From assembly GCA_036389275.1 (NCBI GenBank), contig DASVQE010000012.1, positions 82,664-146,663 on the forward strand: a stretch of DNA of 64,000 nucleotides, written 5' to 3'. Below are positions 48,709 to 57,782 of the stretch, in pieces (the first letter of the stretch is position 1; each line of letters starts with the position of its first letter). The position numbers were made by a program, and so were the translations under genes. This DNA is from QHVT01 sp036389275 (GTDB lineage: Bacteria > Acidobacteriota > Thermoanaerobaculia > Gp7-AA8). The notes beneath the pieces are model-generated. The model was not told the DNA's origin, ran no database searches, and saw only the letters and a list, made by a program, of their open reading frames with translations.

Positions 48709-51156
48709 ATGCGCATCCTCACTCGCTACATCCTCAAAGAAATGTTCGGGCCGACCGCGCTCGGCTTTGCCTTCTACACCTCCATCATCCTCATGCAGAA
48801 GCTCTTCGACATGGCTGGGATGATCATCCGCCGCTCGCTCTCCGGTGCGGCCGTCGGCAAGCTGCTCCTGTACTCGCTGCCGCACATCATCGTCCTCACG
48901 GTGCCGATGTCGCTGCTGTTCGGCATCCTGATCGCCATCGGGCGCCTGTCGTCCGACTCCGAAATCGTGGCCATGCGCGCGCTCGGCATTTCCACGCGCA
49001 CGATTTACCGGCCGGTGTTCCTCTTCAGCCTGGCCATCTTTCTGCTCAACCTCTACCTGATCAACTTCGTCATGCCGCGCGGCAACCAGCAGTTCGTGGC
49101 CTTGCGCGCAGACCTGACGATGTCGTCGGCCGAGAAAGTCATCAAGCCGCGGGTTTTCTACGACCAGTACGAAAACCTCATGATCTACGTGAACGATGTC
49201 GATCCCGCCACCGGCCAGTGGAAAGGCGTCTTCGTGGCCGACAGCCGCGGCGAAGAGGCTCGCGATCCGTCGACGCCGCAGCAGATGGCCAACCACATCG
49301 CCACCGCGCCGCAGCAGGAAGACGACGACGCGGCCATCCTCTCGCAGCGCTCCGGCGCGCAGCGCGTGATCATCGCCCGCACCGGCAATCTCTCGGTCAT
49401 CCGCCCGTCGAAGGAAATCTGGATGAACCTCAGCGGCGCGGAGACGCACATCTGGGATCCGCGCCGGCCCGACCGCTACGACCACACGCGCAACGAGAGC
49501 CAGCGCATCCGCCTGCCGGACATCGGCGGCGACTTCAGCTCGAATCAGCTCGCGCGCTCGCTGCGCGAGATGAACCTGCGCGAGCTCATCGAGGAAGAAC
49601 GGACGCTGCGCACCAGCAAGCACACCGAAGACGCCTTTGCAAGAAATCTCGCGCGCGTAGAGATCCACAAGAAGTTCGCCATCCCGTTCGCCTGCATCGC
49701 CTTCGGCGTCCTCGGCCTGCCGCTCGGCATCACCAACCGCCGCGGCGGGAAAAGCTCAGGTTTTTCATTAAGTATTGCCATCATCCTTTTCTATTACGTG
49801 ATGATGAACAACGGCGAGCATCTCGCCGCCACCGGCAAAGTCTCGCCGGCCGTCGGGATGTGGTCGGCCAACGCCATCCTGCTGATCCTCGGGATGTTCC
49901 TGCTGACGCGGGCCAACCGCGACGCCGTCTCCAGCCGCGGCGAAGGGCGCCTGATCCCGCGGCTCTTCCGCGCCGTGGCCCGGCGCATCCCGGCCCGCCG
50001 CCGCACCGCCACGCCCGGCGCGGTCAGCGCCGCCGACGACGAGCCGGTGCTCAACCGCCTCGACATCACCTTCCCGAACATCCTCGACCGCTACATCCTC
50101 CGCGAGTTCCTCAAGATCCTCGGCATGGTGCTGATCTCGGTGGTGGCGCTCTTCGTCATCGTCGACTACACCGAGATCTCGAAGGAAGTGCGCGAGAACA
50201 ACATCGGCCTCGACGTGCTGCTCACCTACTACCGCTTCCAGATCTTCCAGGTGCTGAACTGGACGCTGCCGATCTCGGTGCTGGTGGCGACGCTGGTGAC
50301 GTTCGGCATCCTCTCGAAGAACAACGAGGTGACGGCCATCAAGTCGAACGGCGTCTCGCTCTACCGCGTGGCGGTGCCGATCCTGGCGGTGGCGGCGGTG
50401 ATCAGCATCTTCTCCTACCTCATCCTCGACTTCGTGCTGCCGTACTCGAGCACGCGCGTCGAAGAGCTCAAGCGCGTGATCAACGGCAAGCCGGCCGTCA
50501 CCTCCGCCTCGCAACAGAAGCTCTGGTACCTCGGCAAGGGGCGGTACCTCATCAACTTTCTCGCGTACGACAAGAACGCGAAGGAGCTGACGCAGGTGCA
50601 GGTGTTCGAGTTTCACCCGTCCGAGTTCCGCCTGACGCGCCGCGTCTACGCGCAGCGCGCGCGGTGGAACGGCCAGGCGTGGGCGTTCGAGAACGGCTGG
50701 ATGCGCTCGTTCACGGACGAAGGCTCCTCGACCTTCACGCCGATCACGAAACCGCTGGCGCTCTTCTACTCGGAGACGCCGGAGGATTTCGCGACCGAGG
50801 TGAAATCGCCGGAGCAGATGACCTACGCGCAGCTCCGGAGATACATCGAGACGGTGAGCAACTCCGGCTACGCGGCGGAAGAGCTGGCGGTGAAGCTGTA
50901 CGCGAAGACGTCGTGGCCGGTGATCAGCATCGTCATGGCGCTGATCGCGATGCCGTTCGCCTTCCGGATGGGGAAGCGCGGCGCGCTCTACGGCATCGGC
51001 CTCGCGCTGATCCTGGGGATCGTCTACTGGATGGTGTTCGCCGTCTTCACGAAATTCGGCGAGGTCGGCAACCTGCCGCCGCTACTGTCGGCATGGGCGG
51101 CGAACGTGCTGTTCGCGCTCGGCGCGATCTACATGTTCCTGCACGTGGAGACGTGA
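48709..51156 (+). CDS. LptF-LptG fusion permease for LPS export
   Basis: 815 residues, about twice the size of either permease. The first half (1-about 415) starts M-R-I-L-T-R-Y-I-L-K-E, as LptF does, with three helices, a periplasmic domain and three more helices. The second half restarts near 455 with L-D-R-Y-I-L-R-E-F-L-K, as LptG does, and repeats the layout. An Arg/Pro-rich linker joins them. One chain therefore supplies both transmembrane partners of LptB. ATG 48709 gives the standard N-terminus; a TTG at 48670 would add 13 unconserved residues. Confidence 0.9.
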   Translation: MRILTRYILKEMFGPTALGFAFYTSIILMQKLFDMAGMIIRRSLSGAAVGKLLLYSLPHIIVLTVPMSLLFGILIAIGRLSSDSEIVAMRALGISTRTIYRPVFLFSLAIFLLNLYLINFVMPRGNQQFVALRADLTMSSAEKVIKPRVFYDQYENLMIYVNDVDPATGQWKGVFVADSRGEEARDPSTPQQMANHIATAPQQEDDDAAILSQRSGAQRVIIARTGNLSVIRPSKEIWMNLSGAETHIWDPRRPDRYDHTRNESQRIRLPDIGGDFSSNQLARSLREMNLRELIEEERTLRTSKHTEDAFARNLARVEIHKKFAIPFACIAFGVLGLPLGITNRRGGKSSGFSLSIAIILFYYVMMNNGEHLAATGKVSPAVGMWSANAILLILGMFLLTRANRDAVSSRGEGRLIPRLFRAVARRIPARRRTATPGAVSAADDEPVLNRLDITFPNILDRYILREFLKILGMVLISVVALFVIVDYTEISKEVRENNIGLDVLLTYYRFQIFQVLNWTLPISVLVATLVTFGILSKNNEVTAIKSNGVSLYRVAVPILAVAAVISIFSYLILDFVLPYSSTRVEELKRVINGKPAVTSASQQKLWYLGKGRYLINFLAYDKNAKELTQVQVFEFHPSEFRLTRRVYAQRARWNGQAWAFENGWMRSFTDEGSSTFTPITKPLALFYSETPEDFATEVKSPEQMTYAQLRRYIETVSNSGYAAEELAVKLYAKTSWPVISIVMALIAMPFAFRMGKRGALYGIGLALILGIVYWMVFAVFTKFGEVGNLPPLLSAWAANVLFALGAIYMFLHVET

Positions 51157-51183
51157 GTGGATGGCCGCATCGCGGCCATCCAC
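51157..51183. terminator. Bidirectional terminator between lptFG and pckA
   Basis: Perfect 12-base-pair stem GTGGATGGCCGC/GCGGCCATCCAC with an ATC loop, starting one base after the lptFG stop, between convergent genes. No T tract. Confidence 0.7.
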
Positions 51184-51196
51184 CGGCGAGGATTGA

Positions 51197-52756
51197 CTAG
51201 ATCGCGTTCACGATCTCGTCGCTGAGACCCTTCCACTTGCGGAGGTACTCGCGGCGGTCGTTGTTGTACTTGCTCACGAGCTGCTGGTACTCGTCCATGC
51301 GGCCCTGGCGCTCGTACATCTTCTTCGGCTGCAGGTAGTCGGCGTCGGTCAGATCGGGGACGCTCGTGGCCACGAGATAGCCGAAGTCGGGGTCCTGCTC
51401 CCACTGAATCGTGCCCTCGGCGATCGCTTTGACGATCGCGGACGAGTGCTGGATCTTCACCTTCTTCGAGCGCTCGTCCTTCTCGTCGCCGCCGATGCGG
51501 CCCGTGTTCATGAGGTAGACCTCCATCGGGCTCTCGTTCATCAGCTCGAGCATGCGGTTGCCCTGGTAGGCGTGCAGCAGCGGGAAGAAGGGATTCGTGC
51601 CCGGCACGCGCAGCGACTTGCCGGCTTCCGCCGCGCCGCCGGCGCTGGTGCCCTTCGTCTCGCCGAGCATGAAGTAGGCGGCGGCCAGCGGACCTTCGAG
51701 CTTGGCCACGGCCGGGATGATGTTCTCGTTGCGGTTGAGGATCAGCAGGAAGTCGACCTTCGTCACTTCGCGCGCGTCGGCGGCGCCGGCGATGTCTTCC
51801 ATCCGGATGACGGCGCGGCCGTTCGGCGTGTAGGAGGTGTCGAAGTAATCGATCTTCCCTTCGCCGCTCTGCGAGACGTTCTCGAGATAGGCGTGCGGCG
51901 AGGCGCAGGCGTGATAGATGGTCGGCTCGTCGGTCGGGTTGAGGCCGAACGTCTTGGCGAAGCAGCCATTCTCCGTCGCGTAGATCTTGCCGCCCGGCAT
52001 CAGCGCGCAGAAGTCGTCCTGCACCGGCTGCGAGTTGTTCTGCTTGGTGAAGGTCGTAGTGGTCTTGCCCGTGCCGGAGAGTCCGACGATCAGGCCGACG
52101 CGGTTGCGCCCGCCCACCGGAATGACCTTGCAGCCGGCGTGCAGCGCCAGACCGCCGCGCTCGTACACCAGCTTGTTCCACATCCGCAGCCCGCCCTTCT
52201 TCGACTCGCCGAAGTAGTCGGAGTTGAAGACGCGCGTGACGTAGTTCTCGAGATCGACTGCGATCAGGCGATCATCCGGATAGCCTTCCGCCTTCAGGTT
52301 CGGCGTGTAGATGACGGTGACGGTCGGCTCGAACGACTCCAGCTCCTCGGTGGTGGCCGGGTAGTAGAGGATGTGCTGCATCGCGGCGATGTTCGCGTTC
52401 GCCTTCTCGATCACCAGCCGCGCCGGCGTGCGGAACTGCGGGTCGTTGCCGATGTAGCCTTCGATCACCAGCATGTCGCGCGTGGCGATGTAGTCGTCCT
52501 GCAGTTTGGCGATGCGCGCGTACTCCGCGCGGGTGATGGTCTGGTCCGAGTGTTCCTCGGGGCGGTCGGTGGCGATGAAGGTCGACAGCTTCGAGCGCGA
52601 GACCACGCGCGTGGCCACGTTGAGGTTGCCGAACTCGGTGAGCCGCGCATTCGGCATCTGCTCGGCGAACTGCCGCAGTTGCTCGGGGCTCGGGTTCCAG
52701 ACGACGGACTTGGGCGTGACGGGGATCGTCTTCGTGGCGGTCACCATTTCGCTCAT
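51197..52756 (-). CDS. pckA: Phosphoenolpyruvate carboxykinase (ATP)
   Basis: Converts oxaloacetate and ATP to PEP, the entry to gluconeogenesis. 519 residues. P-loop G-L-S-G-T-G-K-T at 225-232, preceded by the L-H-A-G-C substrate region near 204-208 and followed by D-D-F-C-A-L and E-N-G-C-F-A-K. These are ATP-type signatures, distinct from GTP-type enzymes. ATG 52756 has an AAGGAT ribosome site. Its product, PEP, is also the phosphate donor for the PTS encoded nearby. Confidence 0.95.
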   Translation of the reverse strand: MSEMVTATKTIPVTPKSVVWNPSPEQLRQFAEQMPNARLTEFGNLNVATRVVSRSKLSTFIATDRPEEHSDQTITRAEYARIAKLQDDYIATRDMLVIEGYIGNDPQFRTPARLVIEKANANIAAMQHILYYPATTEELESFEPTVTVIYTPNLKAEGYPDDRLIAVDLENYVTRVFNSDYFGESKKGGLRMWNKLVYERGGLALHAGCKVIPVGGRNRVGLIVGLSGTGKTTTTFTKQNNSQPVQDDFCALMPGGKIYATENGCFAKTFGLNPTDEPTIYHACASPHAYLENVSQSGEGKIDYFDTSYTPNGRAVIRMEDIAGAADAREVTKVDFLLILNRNENIIPAVAKLEGPLAAAYFMLGETKGTSAGGAAEAGKSLRVPGTNPFFPLLHAYQGNRMLELMNESPMEVYLMNTGRIGGDEKDERSKKVKIQHSSAIVKAIAEGTIQWEQDPDFGYLVATSVPDLTDADYLQPKKMYERQGRMDEYQQLVSKYNNDRREYLRKWKGLSDEIVNAI

Positions 52757-52843
52757 CTAAGGATCCTTTTGGTTGTTGTGTTGAGTCTGAAAACGACGCA
52801 AGGAACGCGCCGTGTTGCCGGAGAGGCGGGATTCTACAGGAAA

Positions 52844-53797
52844 ATGCGGGCCGTGCAGAACCGCCGCCTGCTCATCACGCCCTACCGCGGCATCGGCCGC
52901 AGCGGCGAGCTCCGCGTGCGCGGCCGAGTGCTGGTGGAGAAGGCCGTCACCCGCGTCCAGTCGGCCGAGCCGCTCTGGCGCAACGTGCTCAACACTTACC
53001 GCCGTTTCGAGAGCGATGAAGTGCCCGGCGCAGTCGTGCGCGCGCAGCATCGCGACGCGGTAGTTGAAGGCTTCACGGACGGCGAAGGCTACTTCGAGCT
53101 GACGCTGCGGCCTCCAACGATCGACGACGCGCTCTGGCACGACGTCTCGCTGGTGCTGCCCGATCGCGACGTCACCGCCACCGCCCACGTGCTCGTCCCG
53201 CCGCACGAGGCGGAGTTCGGCATCATCAGCGACATCGACGACACCATCGTCCGCACCGATGCCACTCGCCTCCTCGGCATGGTGCGCTCGGTGATCCGCA
53301 ACGCCGCGTCGCGCACCGCGTTCGACGGCGTGGCCGAGCTCTATCGCGCGCTGCACCGCGAGCGCAATCCGATCTTCTACGTCTCGAGCAGCCCCTGGAA
53401 TCTGTACGAGCTGCTGCACGACTTCATGGATCTCAATGGAATCCCGCCGGGGCCGATGTTCCTGCAGGACTGGGGCATCAGCCGCTCGCAGCTCATCGTC
53501 GCGCCGCACGAGGTGCACAAGCTGCGGCAGATCCAACTGCTGCTCGATTTCTATCCGCACCTCCGCTTCATCCTCATCGGCGACAGCGGCCAGCGCGATC
53601 CGGAGATCTACCTCGACGTCATCCGCACGCATCACGAGCGGATCGCCGCGGCGTTCATCCGCGACGTGACGCCGAACATCCGCGACGCCGCCGTGACTCA
53701 GATCGCCGACGAGGCGCGCGCCGCCGGTGTGGAGATGCGGTATGTTCGCGACTCGTCCGAGGCGATGAGCGAGGCGAAGAAGATGGGACTGATATGA
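52844..53797 (+). CDS. App1-type phosphatidate phosphatase domain protein (DUF2183)
   Basis: 317 residues. The HAD-like catalytic motif D-I-D-D-T is at 130-134, followed by S-S-S-P-W-N-L-Y and I-G-D-S-G-Q-R-D-P-E, all typical of App1/DUF2183. Yeast App1 dephosphorylates phosphatidic acid; bacterial members are presumed to act on lipids or inositol-like phosphates. The start is ATG 52844 after AGGAA. No signal peptide is seen, so it acts in the cytoplasm or at the membrane surface. It overlaps dinB by four bases. Confidence 0.85.
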   Translation: MRAVQNRRLLITPYRGIGRSGELRVRGRVLVEKAVTRVQSAEPLWRNVLNTYRRFESDEVPGAVVRAQHRDAVVEGFTDGEGYFELTLRPPTIDDALWHDVSLVLPDRDVTATAHVLVPPHEAEFGIISDIDDTIVRTDATRLLGMVRSVIRNAASRTAFDGVAELYRALHRERNPIFYVSSSPWNLYELLHDFMDLNGIPPGPMFLQDWGISRSQLIVAPHEVHKLRQIQLLLDFYPHLRFILIGDSGQRDPEIYLDVIRTHHERIAAAFIRDVTPNIRDAAVTQIADEARAAGVEMRYVRDSSEAMSEAKKMGLI

Positions 53798-54309
53798 ACA
53801 GCGAAGAGACTGCACTGGCCGCACTCCGGGCGCGCGTGACGCGCGTCTTTCCCGAGCAGATCCGCGCCGCGGTGGCGCCGCTGAGCGACGAGCAGCTCTG
53901 GTGGCGGCCGAACGAGTCGTCGAACTCGATCGGCAATCTGCTGCTGCACCTGACCGGCTCGCTCAATCTCTATCTGAACCGCAACCTCGGCGGGATCGAC
54001 TACACGCGCGACCGCGCCGCCGAATTCGCCGCGCGCGGGCCGATGCCGAAGAATGAGGTGCTGGCAAAGTTCGACGACATGGTCGCGCGCGCCGAGCGCA
54101 CCTTCGACGCGCTGAGCGCCGAGCGTTTGAGCGCGCCGTCGCCCGAGCCGTCGATGCACACGCTCGCCGTCGAAGACCTGATCAACGCCTTCGGCCACCT
54201 CGCCGCCCACACCGGCCAGATCATCTGGATCGCCAAGATGCTGCACGAGGGCGGACTCGATGATGTCTGGATGAAGGCGCATCGGGCGGGCGGAGCGTGG
54301 AAGAAATGA
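53794..54309 (+). CDS. DinB-like (DUF1572-type) four-helix protein
   Basis: 171 residues in a DinB/YfiT-type four-helix bundle. Likely metal-binding histidines are in L-L-H-L-T near 50 and H-L-A-A-H-T-G-Q near 135-142. DinB-fold proteins include thiol-dependent transferases, but the reaction here is unknown. The C-terminal G-G-A-W-K-K is the usual end for the DUF1572 subgroup. Both ends overlap neighbours by four bases. Confidence 0.8.
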   Translation: MNSEETALAALRARVTRVFPEQIRAAVAPLSDEQLWWRPNESSNSIGNLLLHLTGSLNLYLNRNLGGIDYTRDRAAEFAARGPMPKNEVLAKFDDMVARAERTFDALSAERLSAPSPEPSMHTLAVEDLINAFGHLAAHTGQIIWIAKMLHEGGLDDVWMKAHRAGGAWKK

Positions 54310-55259
54310 GCGGCACTGCCGACCAGTCGCCCTATCGCGTCGCCATCATCGGCGCCGGCGGCGTCGGCGGCTACTTCGGCGGCCGCCTCGCGCAAGCCGG
54401 CATCGACACCACCTTCATCGTCCGCGGTGCGACGCTCGAGGCATTGCGCGGGCGCGGGCTGCGCGTCGACAGCATCGCCGGCGACTTTGCGCTCGAGCGC
54501 GTGCAGGCTACCGACGATCCGGCGGACATCGGCGTCGTCGACGCCATCGTGATGACCGTCAAGACCTGGCAGATTCCGGAGGCGGCGGCGAAGCTGCGGC
54601 CGCTCATCGGACCCGACACCATCGTCGTCCCGCTGGAGAACGGCATCGACGCACCCGACGTCCTCGCGGAGCTGGTCGGACGCGAGCACGTCCTCGGCGG
54701 CTTGTGCGGCATCGTCAGCTTCGTCGTCGCGCCGGGGCACGTGCGTCACGTCGCCGCCGAGCCGTTCGTGAAATTCGGAGAGCTCGACAACCGCGCCTCC
54801 GAGCGCGCCGAGCGGCTGCGCGCGGCATTCGAGCGCGCCGGCGTCAAGGCCGACATCCCGGAGAGCATCCAGCAGTGGATGTGGATGAAGTTCCTCTTCA
54901 TCGTGCCGATGAGCGCCATCGGCGCGCTGACGCGCGTCCCCATCGGCGTCTGGCGCGCCATGCCGGAGCCGCGGGCGATGGCCGAGGATGCGCTGCGCGA
55001 GATCATCGCCCTGGCGACCGCGCGCGGCGTGATGCTGCCGCCGAACGCGCTCGCGCTGACGATGGAACGCTACGACGCCATGCCGCCGGAGTCGACCTCG
55101 TCGCTGCAGCGCGACGTCATCGAAGGTAAACCATCCGAGCTCGAGGCGCAGCTCGGCGCGGTGGTGCGCCTCGGCGCCGCGAGCGGCGTGGCCACGCCCG
55201 TCTCCTCGATCCTCTACGCGTGCCTGGTACCGCAGGAGCGCCGCGCGCGCGGCGTTTGA
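54306..55259 (+). CDS. panE: 2-dehydropantoate 2-reductase
   Basis: Ketopantoate reduction for pantothenate, or a related ketone reductase. 317 residues. The Rossmann motif G-A-G-G-V-G-G-Y-F-G is at about 16-25, and the catalytic Lys is in M-W-M-K-F near 198. L-E-N-G-I-D is the conserved substrate loop. ATG 54306 overlaps the dinB stop by four bases and is preferred over GTG 54297. With coaBC and coaD in the window, CoA supply is the likely role, although PanE paralogues are numerous. Confidence 0.85.
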   Translation: MSGTADQSPYRVAIIGAGGVGGYFGGRLAQAGIDTTFIVRGATLEALRGRGLRVDSIAGDFALERVQATDDPADIGVVDAIVMTVKTWQIPEAAAKLRPLIGPDTIVVPLENGIDAPDVLAELVGREHVLGGLCGIVSFVVAPGHVRHVAAEPFVKFGELDNRASERAERLRAAFERAGVKADIPESIQQWMWMKFLFIVPMSAIGALTRVPIGVWRAMPEPRAMAEDALREIIALATARGVMLPPNALALTMERYDAMPPESTSSLQRDVIEGKPSELEAQLGAVVRLGAASGVATPVSSILYACLVPQERRARGV

Positions 55260-55265
55260 TACGAT
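55260..55265 (+). promoter_or_regulatory. -10 element of kdsD, leaderless
   Basis: TACGAT one base after the panE stop, eight bases before the ATG of kdsD at 55274. No Shine-Dalgarno. Confidence 0.4.
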
Positions 55266-55273
55266 CAGCGCCG

Positions 55274-56260
55274 ATGAAGGCGCCCACCGACGCGGCGGTG
55301 CATCCCGCGATCGCCGAGGCCAGACGCGTGCTGGAAGTGGAATCGGCGGCCATCCTCGGCGTGATCGACCATCTCGACGACCACTTCATCGACGCCGTCG
55401 AGCTCATCGCCGCAACGACCGGCCGCGTCGTGACCATGGGCGTCGGCAAGTCCGGCATCATCTGCAAGAAGATCAGCGCGACCCTCGCCTCCACCGGCAC
55501 GCCATCCTTCTTCATGCATCCCACCGAAGCCATCCACGGCGATTTAGGGATGCTGGTACGGGGTGACGTCGTTCTGGCAATCTCGAATTCGGGAGAGACG
55601 GAAGAACTGATCCGCCTCCTGCCGAGCGTCAAGCGCATCGGCGCATCGATCGTGGCCATCACCGGCAACGCCGCGTCGACGCTTGCGCGCGGTGCCGACC
55701 ATCACCTGTCGGCGGCGATCTCGAAGGAAGCGTGTCCGCTCGGCCTCGCGCCGACCGCGTCGACCACCGCGACGCTCGCACTCGGCGACGCGCTGGCGAT
55801 GGCGCTGCTGGTGCGGCGCGGCTTCCGCGAAGAAGACTTCGCCATCCTGCATCCCGGCGGCAAGCTCGGAAAGCGCTTCCTCCGCGTGCGCGACCTGATG
55901 CACCACGGCGACGAAGTGCCGCTCGTGCGTACCTCCACCGGCATGCACGACGTCGTCTACGAGATGTCGAAGAAAGGCTTCGGCATCGCAGCGGTCATCG
56001 GCGACGACGGCACGCTGCGCGGCGTGATCTCCGACGGCGACCTGCGGCGCCTGCTCGAGCACGACGAACAGATCCTCCGCAAGACCGCCGGCGACTGCAT
56101 GAAAGTCAATCCGCTGACCATCGCCGCCGGCGAGCTCGCCTCGGCCGCGCTGCAGATGATGGAGCAGCGCAAGATCACCTCGCTCTTCATCGCCGATGAA
56201 GAACGCCGAGTCGAAGGTATCATTCACATCCACGATCTCTGGGGTCTCGAGCTCTTCTGA
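55274..56260 (+). CDS. kdsD: Arabinose-5-phosphate isomerase
   Basis: Interconverts ribulose-5-phosphate and arabinose-5-phosphate, first step to Kdo of LPS. 328 residues. The SIS domain (about 35-175) has G-V-G-K-S-G, F-M-H-P-T-E-A-I-H-G-D-L-G and S-N-S-G-E-T-E-E; two CBS domains follow (from about 210 and 275). This layout is that of KdsD/GutQ. No gut operon is near and LPS genes abound, so KdsD is the better name. The next gene starts directly after its stop. Confidence 0.95.
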   Translation: MKAPTDAAVHPAIAEARRVLEVESAAILGVIDHLDDHFIDAVELIAATTGRVVTMGVGKSGIICKKISATLASTGTPSFFMHPTEAIHGDLGMLVRGDVVLAISNSGETEELIRLLPSVKRIGASIVAITGNAASTLARGADHHLSAAISKEACPLGLAPTASTTATLALGDALAMALLVRRGFREEDFAILHPGGKLGKRFLRVRDLMHHGDEVPLVRTSTGMHDVVYEMSKKGFGIAAVIGDDGTLRGVISDGDLRRLLEHDEQILRKTAGDCMKVNPLTIAAGELASAALQMMEQRKITSLFIADEERRVEGIIHIHDLWGLELF

Positions 56261-56623
56261 ATGGATAAAGTCGTTCTCCGCTATCGCGACGGCAGAACCG
56301 AGCGTGCCGCGCTCGAGCCGATCGATCCTTCCCGCGAGATGCTGACCGTGCGCCGCGATGACGGCGACGGCGCGGCCGAAGTGCCCTTCTCCGATTTGAA
56401 GGCGGTCTTCTTTCCGCGCGCGGCCGTCGACGACGACGCGCTGGAGCCCGCCTCCGGCATGCGCATCGCCATCGAGTTCAACGACGGCGAAGTCATTCGC
56501 GGCACCGCGCACTACAACCCCGAGCGCAACGGCTTCTTTCTCTTTCCCGACGACCGGAGCAAAAACGACCGCATCTTTGTTGTGAACTCCGCCATCGTCT
56601 CGATCGAAGTCGAGAAGATGTGA
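56261..56623 (+). CDS. Small conserved-looking protein of unknown function
   Basis: 120 residues, beta-rich and acidic. It has L-K-A-V-F-F, a stretch seen in unnamed acidobacterial and deltaproteobacterial proteins, plus G-M-R-I-A-I-E-F-N-D-G-E-V-I-R-G and F-F-L-F-P-D-D. The pattern suggests an Sm-like or PilZ-like small barrel, but this is a guess. No signal peptide. It starts immediately after kdsD and precedes lolA, so it is in an envelope operon. Confidence 0.65.
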   Translation: MDKVVLRYRDGRTERAALEPIDPSREMLTVRRDDGDGAAEVPFSDLKAVFFPRAAVDDDALEPASGMRIAIEFNDGEVIRGTAHYNPERNGFFLFPDDRSKNDRIFVVNSAIVSIEVEKM

Positions 56624-56636
56624 CGGAGACCTCTTG

Positions 56637-57248
56637 ATGCGATCGATTGCAATCGTCAGCGTACTGCTCGTCGCCACTTCCCTATCGGCCGCGCAGATCG
56701 AGCTCGATCGCGCCGCGACCGCGATGTCGGGCATGGAAGCGGGCTTCACCCATCAGTTCACCGCCAAAGGCTTCAAGACCAGCCAGAGCGAGAGCGGCAG
56801 CGTCATCTTCGGCGACCTGCCGCGCATGCGCTGGACCTACACGCGTCCCGAGCAGAAGCTCTTCGTCTTCGACGGCACGAGCTCCTGGTTTTACGTCCCG
56901 GCCGACAAGCAGGTCACCCTCGGCCGCATCACCGACGCGCGCAAGCGCGAGCTGCCGTTCCTCGTCCTCGGCGATCCGGCCGCGCGCGAGCGCTCGTTCG
57001 TGGTGAAGGAGCAGCGCCGCGGCGGCGCCGTCGTCACCACGCTGCAGCCGCGCGACAAATCGGCGCTGGTGCGGAACGTCGTCGTCACCATCGCCCCGTC
57101 GACGCACCTCATCCAGCGCATCGAGTACACCGACCGCGAAGGCAACCGCACCGCCTTCAGCTTCTCGGGATATCATCGCCGCGCCGCGTCCGCCGACACC
57201 TTCCGGTTCGATCCTCCCGCGGGCGTGCAGATCATTCGCGCGGAGTAG
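56637..57248 (+). CDS. lolA: Outer-membrane lipoprotein carrier protein
   Basis: Periplasmic chaperone that carries lipoproteins from LolCDE to the outer membrane. 203 residues with a signal peptide (cleavage after L-S-A-A). F-T-H-Q-F-T, G-S-V-I-F-G-D-L-P-R-M-R-W-T-Y and F-V-F-D-G-T-S-S-W-F-Y match the LolA half-barrel. ATG 56637 follows CGGAG at a normal distance; the TTG just before it is not needed. Confidence 0.85.
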   Translation: MRSIAIVSVLLVATSLSAAQIELDRAATAMSGMEAGFTHQFTAKGFKTSQSESGSVIFGDLPRMRWTYTRPEQKLFVFDGTSSWFYVPADKQVTLGRITDARKRELPFLVLGDPAARERSFVVKEQRRGGAVVTTLQPRDKSALVRNVVVTIAPSTHLIQRIEYTDREGNRTAFSFSGYHRRAASADTFRFDPPAGVQIIRAE

Positions 57249-57254
57249 ACATTC

Positions 57255-57749
57255 ATGCCGCAGGACTTTTCGTTCGACGTCGTTTCGAAGACCGACCTGC
57301 AGGAGGTCGCGAACGCCGTCCAGCAGGCGCAGAAAGAGCTCGCCCAGCGCTTCGACTTCAAGGGCAGCAAGAGCTCGATCGAGCTGACCGGCGAAGAGCT
57401 CGTCCTCGTCAGCGACGACGAGGGAAAGCTGCGCAGCGTGATCGACATCCTCGAGAGCAAGCTGGTCAAGCGCCACGTCGCGCTCAAGGCCATCGATTAT
57501 CAGAAGCTCGAGCAGGCGGCCATGGGCACGGTGCGCCAGCGCGCGAAGATCGTGCAGGGCATCGAGACCGAGAAGGCGAAGGCGATCGTGAAAGCGATCA
57601 AGGACGCCAAGATCAAGGTGCAGGCGTCCATCCAGTCCGATCAGGTGCGCGTGGTCGGCCGCAGCAAGGACGATCTGCAGCGCGCCATCGCCGTCATCAA
57701 GGACAACGACTTCGGCATCCCGCTGCAGTTCACGAACTACCGCGGTTGA
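57255..57749 (+). CDS. yajQ: YajQ-family nucleotide-binding protein
   Basis: 164 residues of the YajQ fold: F-S-F-D-V-V-S-K-T-D near the start, R-F-D-F-K-G-S-K near 33 and V-R-V-V-G-R-S-K-D-D-L-Q near 133. Some members bind cyclic di-GMP and control transcription; others bind nucleic acid or tRNA. The start follows the lolA stop by six bases. Confidence 0.93.
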   Translation: MPQDFSFDVVSKTDLQEVANAVQQAQKELAQRFDFKGSKSSIELTGEELVLVSDDEGKLRSVIDILESKLVKRHVALKAIDYQKLEQAAMGTVRQRAKIVQGIETEKAKAIVKAIKDAKIKVQASIQSDQVRVVGRSKDDLQRAIAVIKDNDFGIPLQFTNYRG

Positions 57750-57769
57750 GCGCTGAACGTTGGATCGAC

Positions 57770-57775
57770 TATCCT
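57770..57775 (+). promoter_or_regulatory. -10 element of polyprenyl synthase gene, leaderless
   Basis: TATCCT, seven bases before the GTG at 57783. No Shine-Dalgarno in the 33-base gap after yajQ. Confidence 0.45.
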
Positions 57776-57782
57776 TCGAGCC

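Noticed and set aside
51446..52843. Plus-strand extension upstream of the App1 gene
   Set aside because: It is the complement of pckA, whose P-loop and other motifs are clear. The App1 domain starts at ATG 52844.
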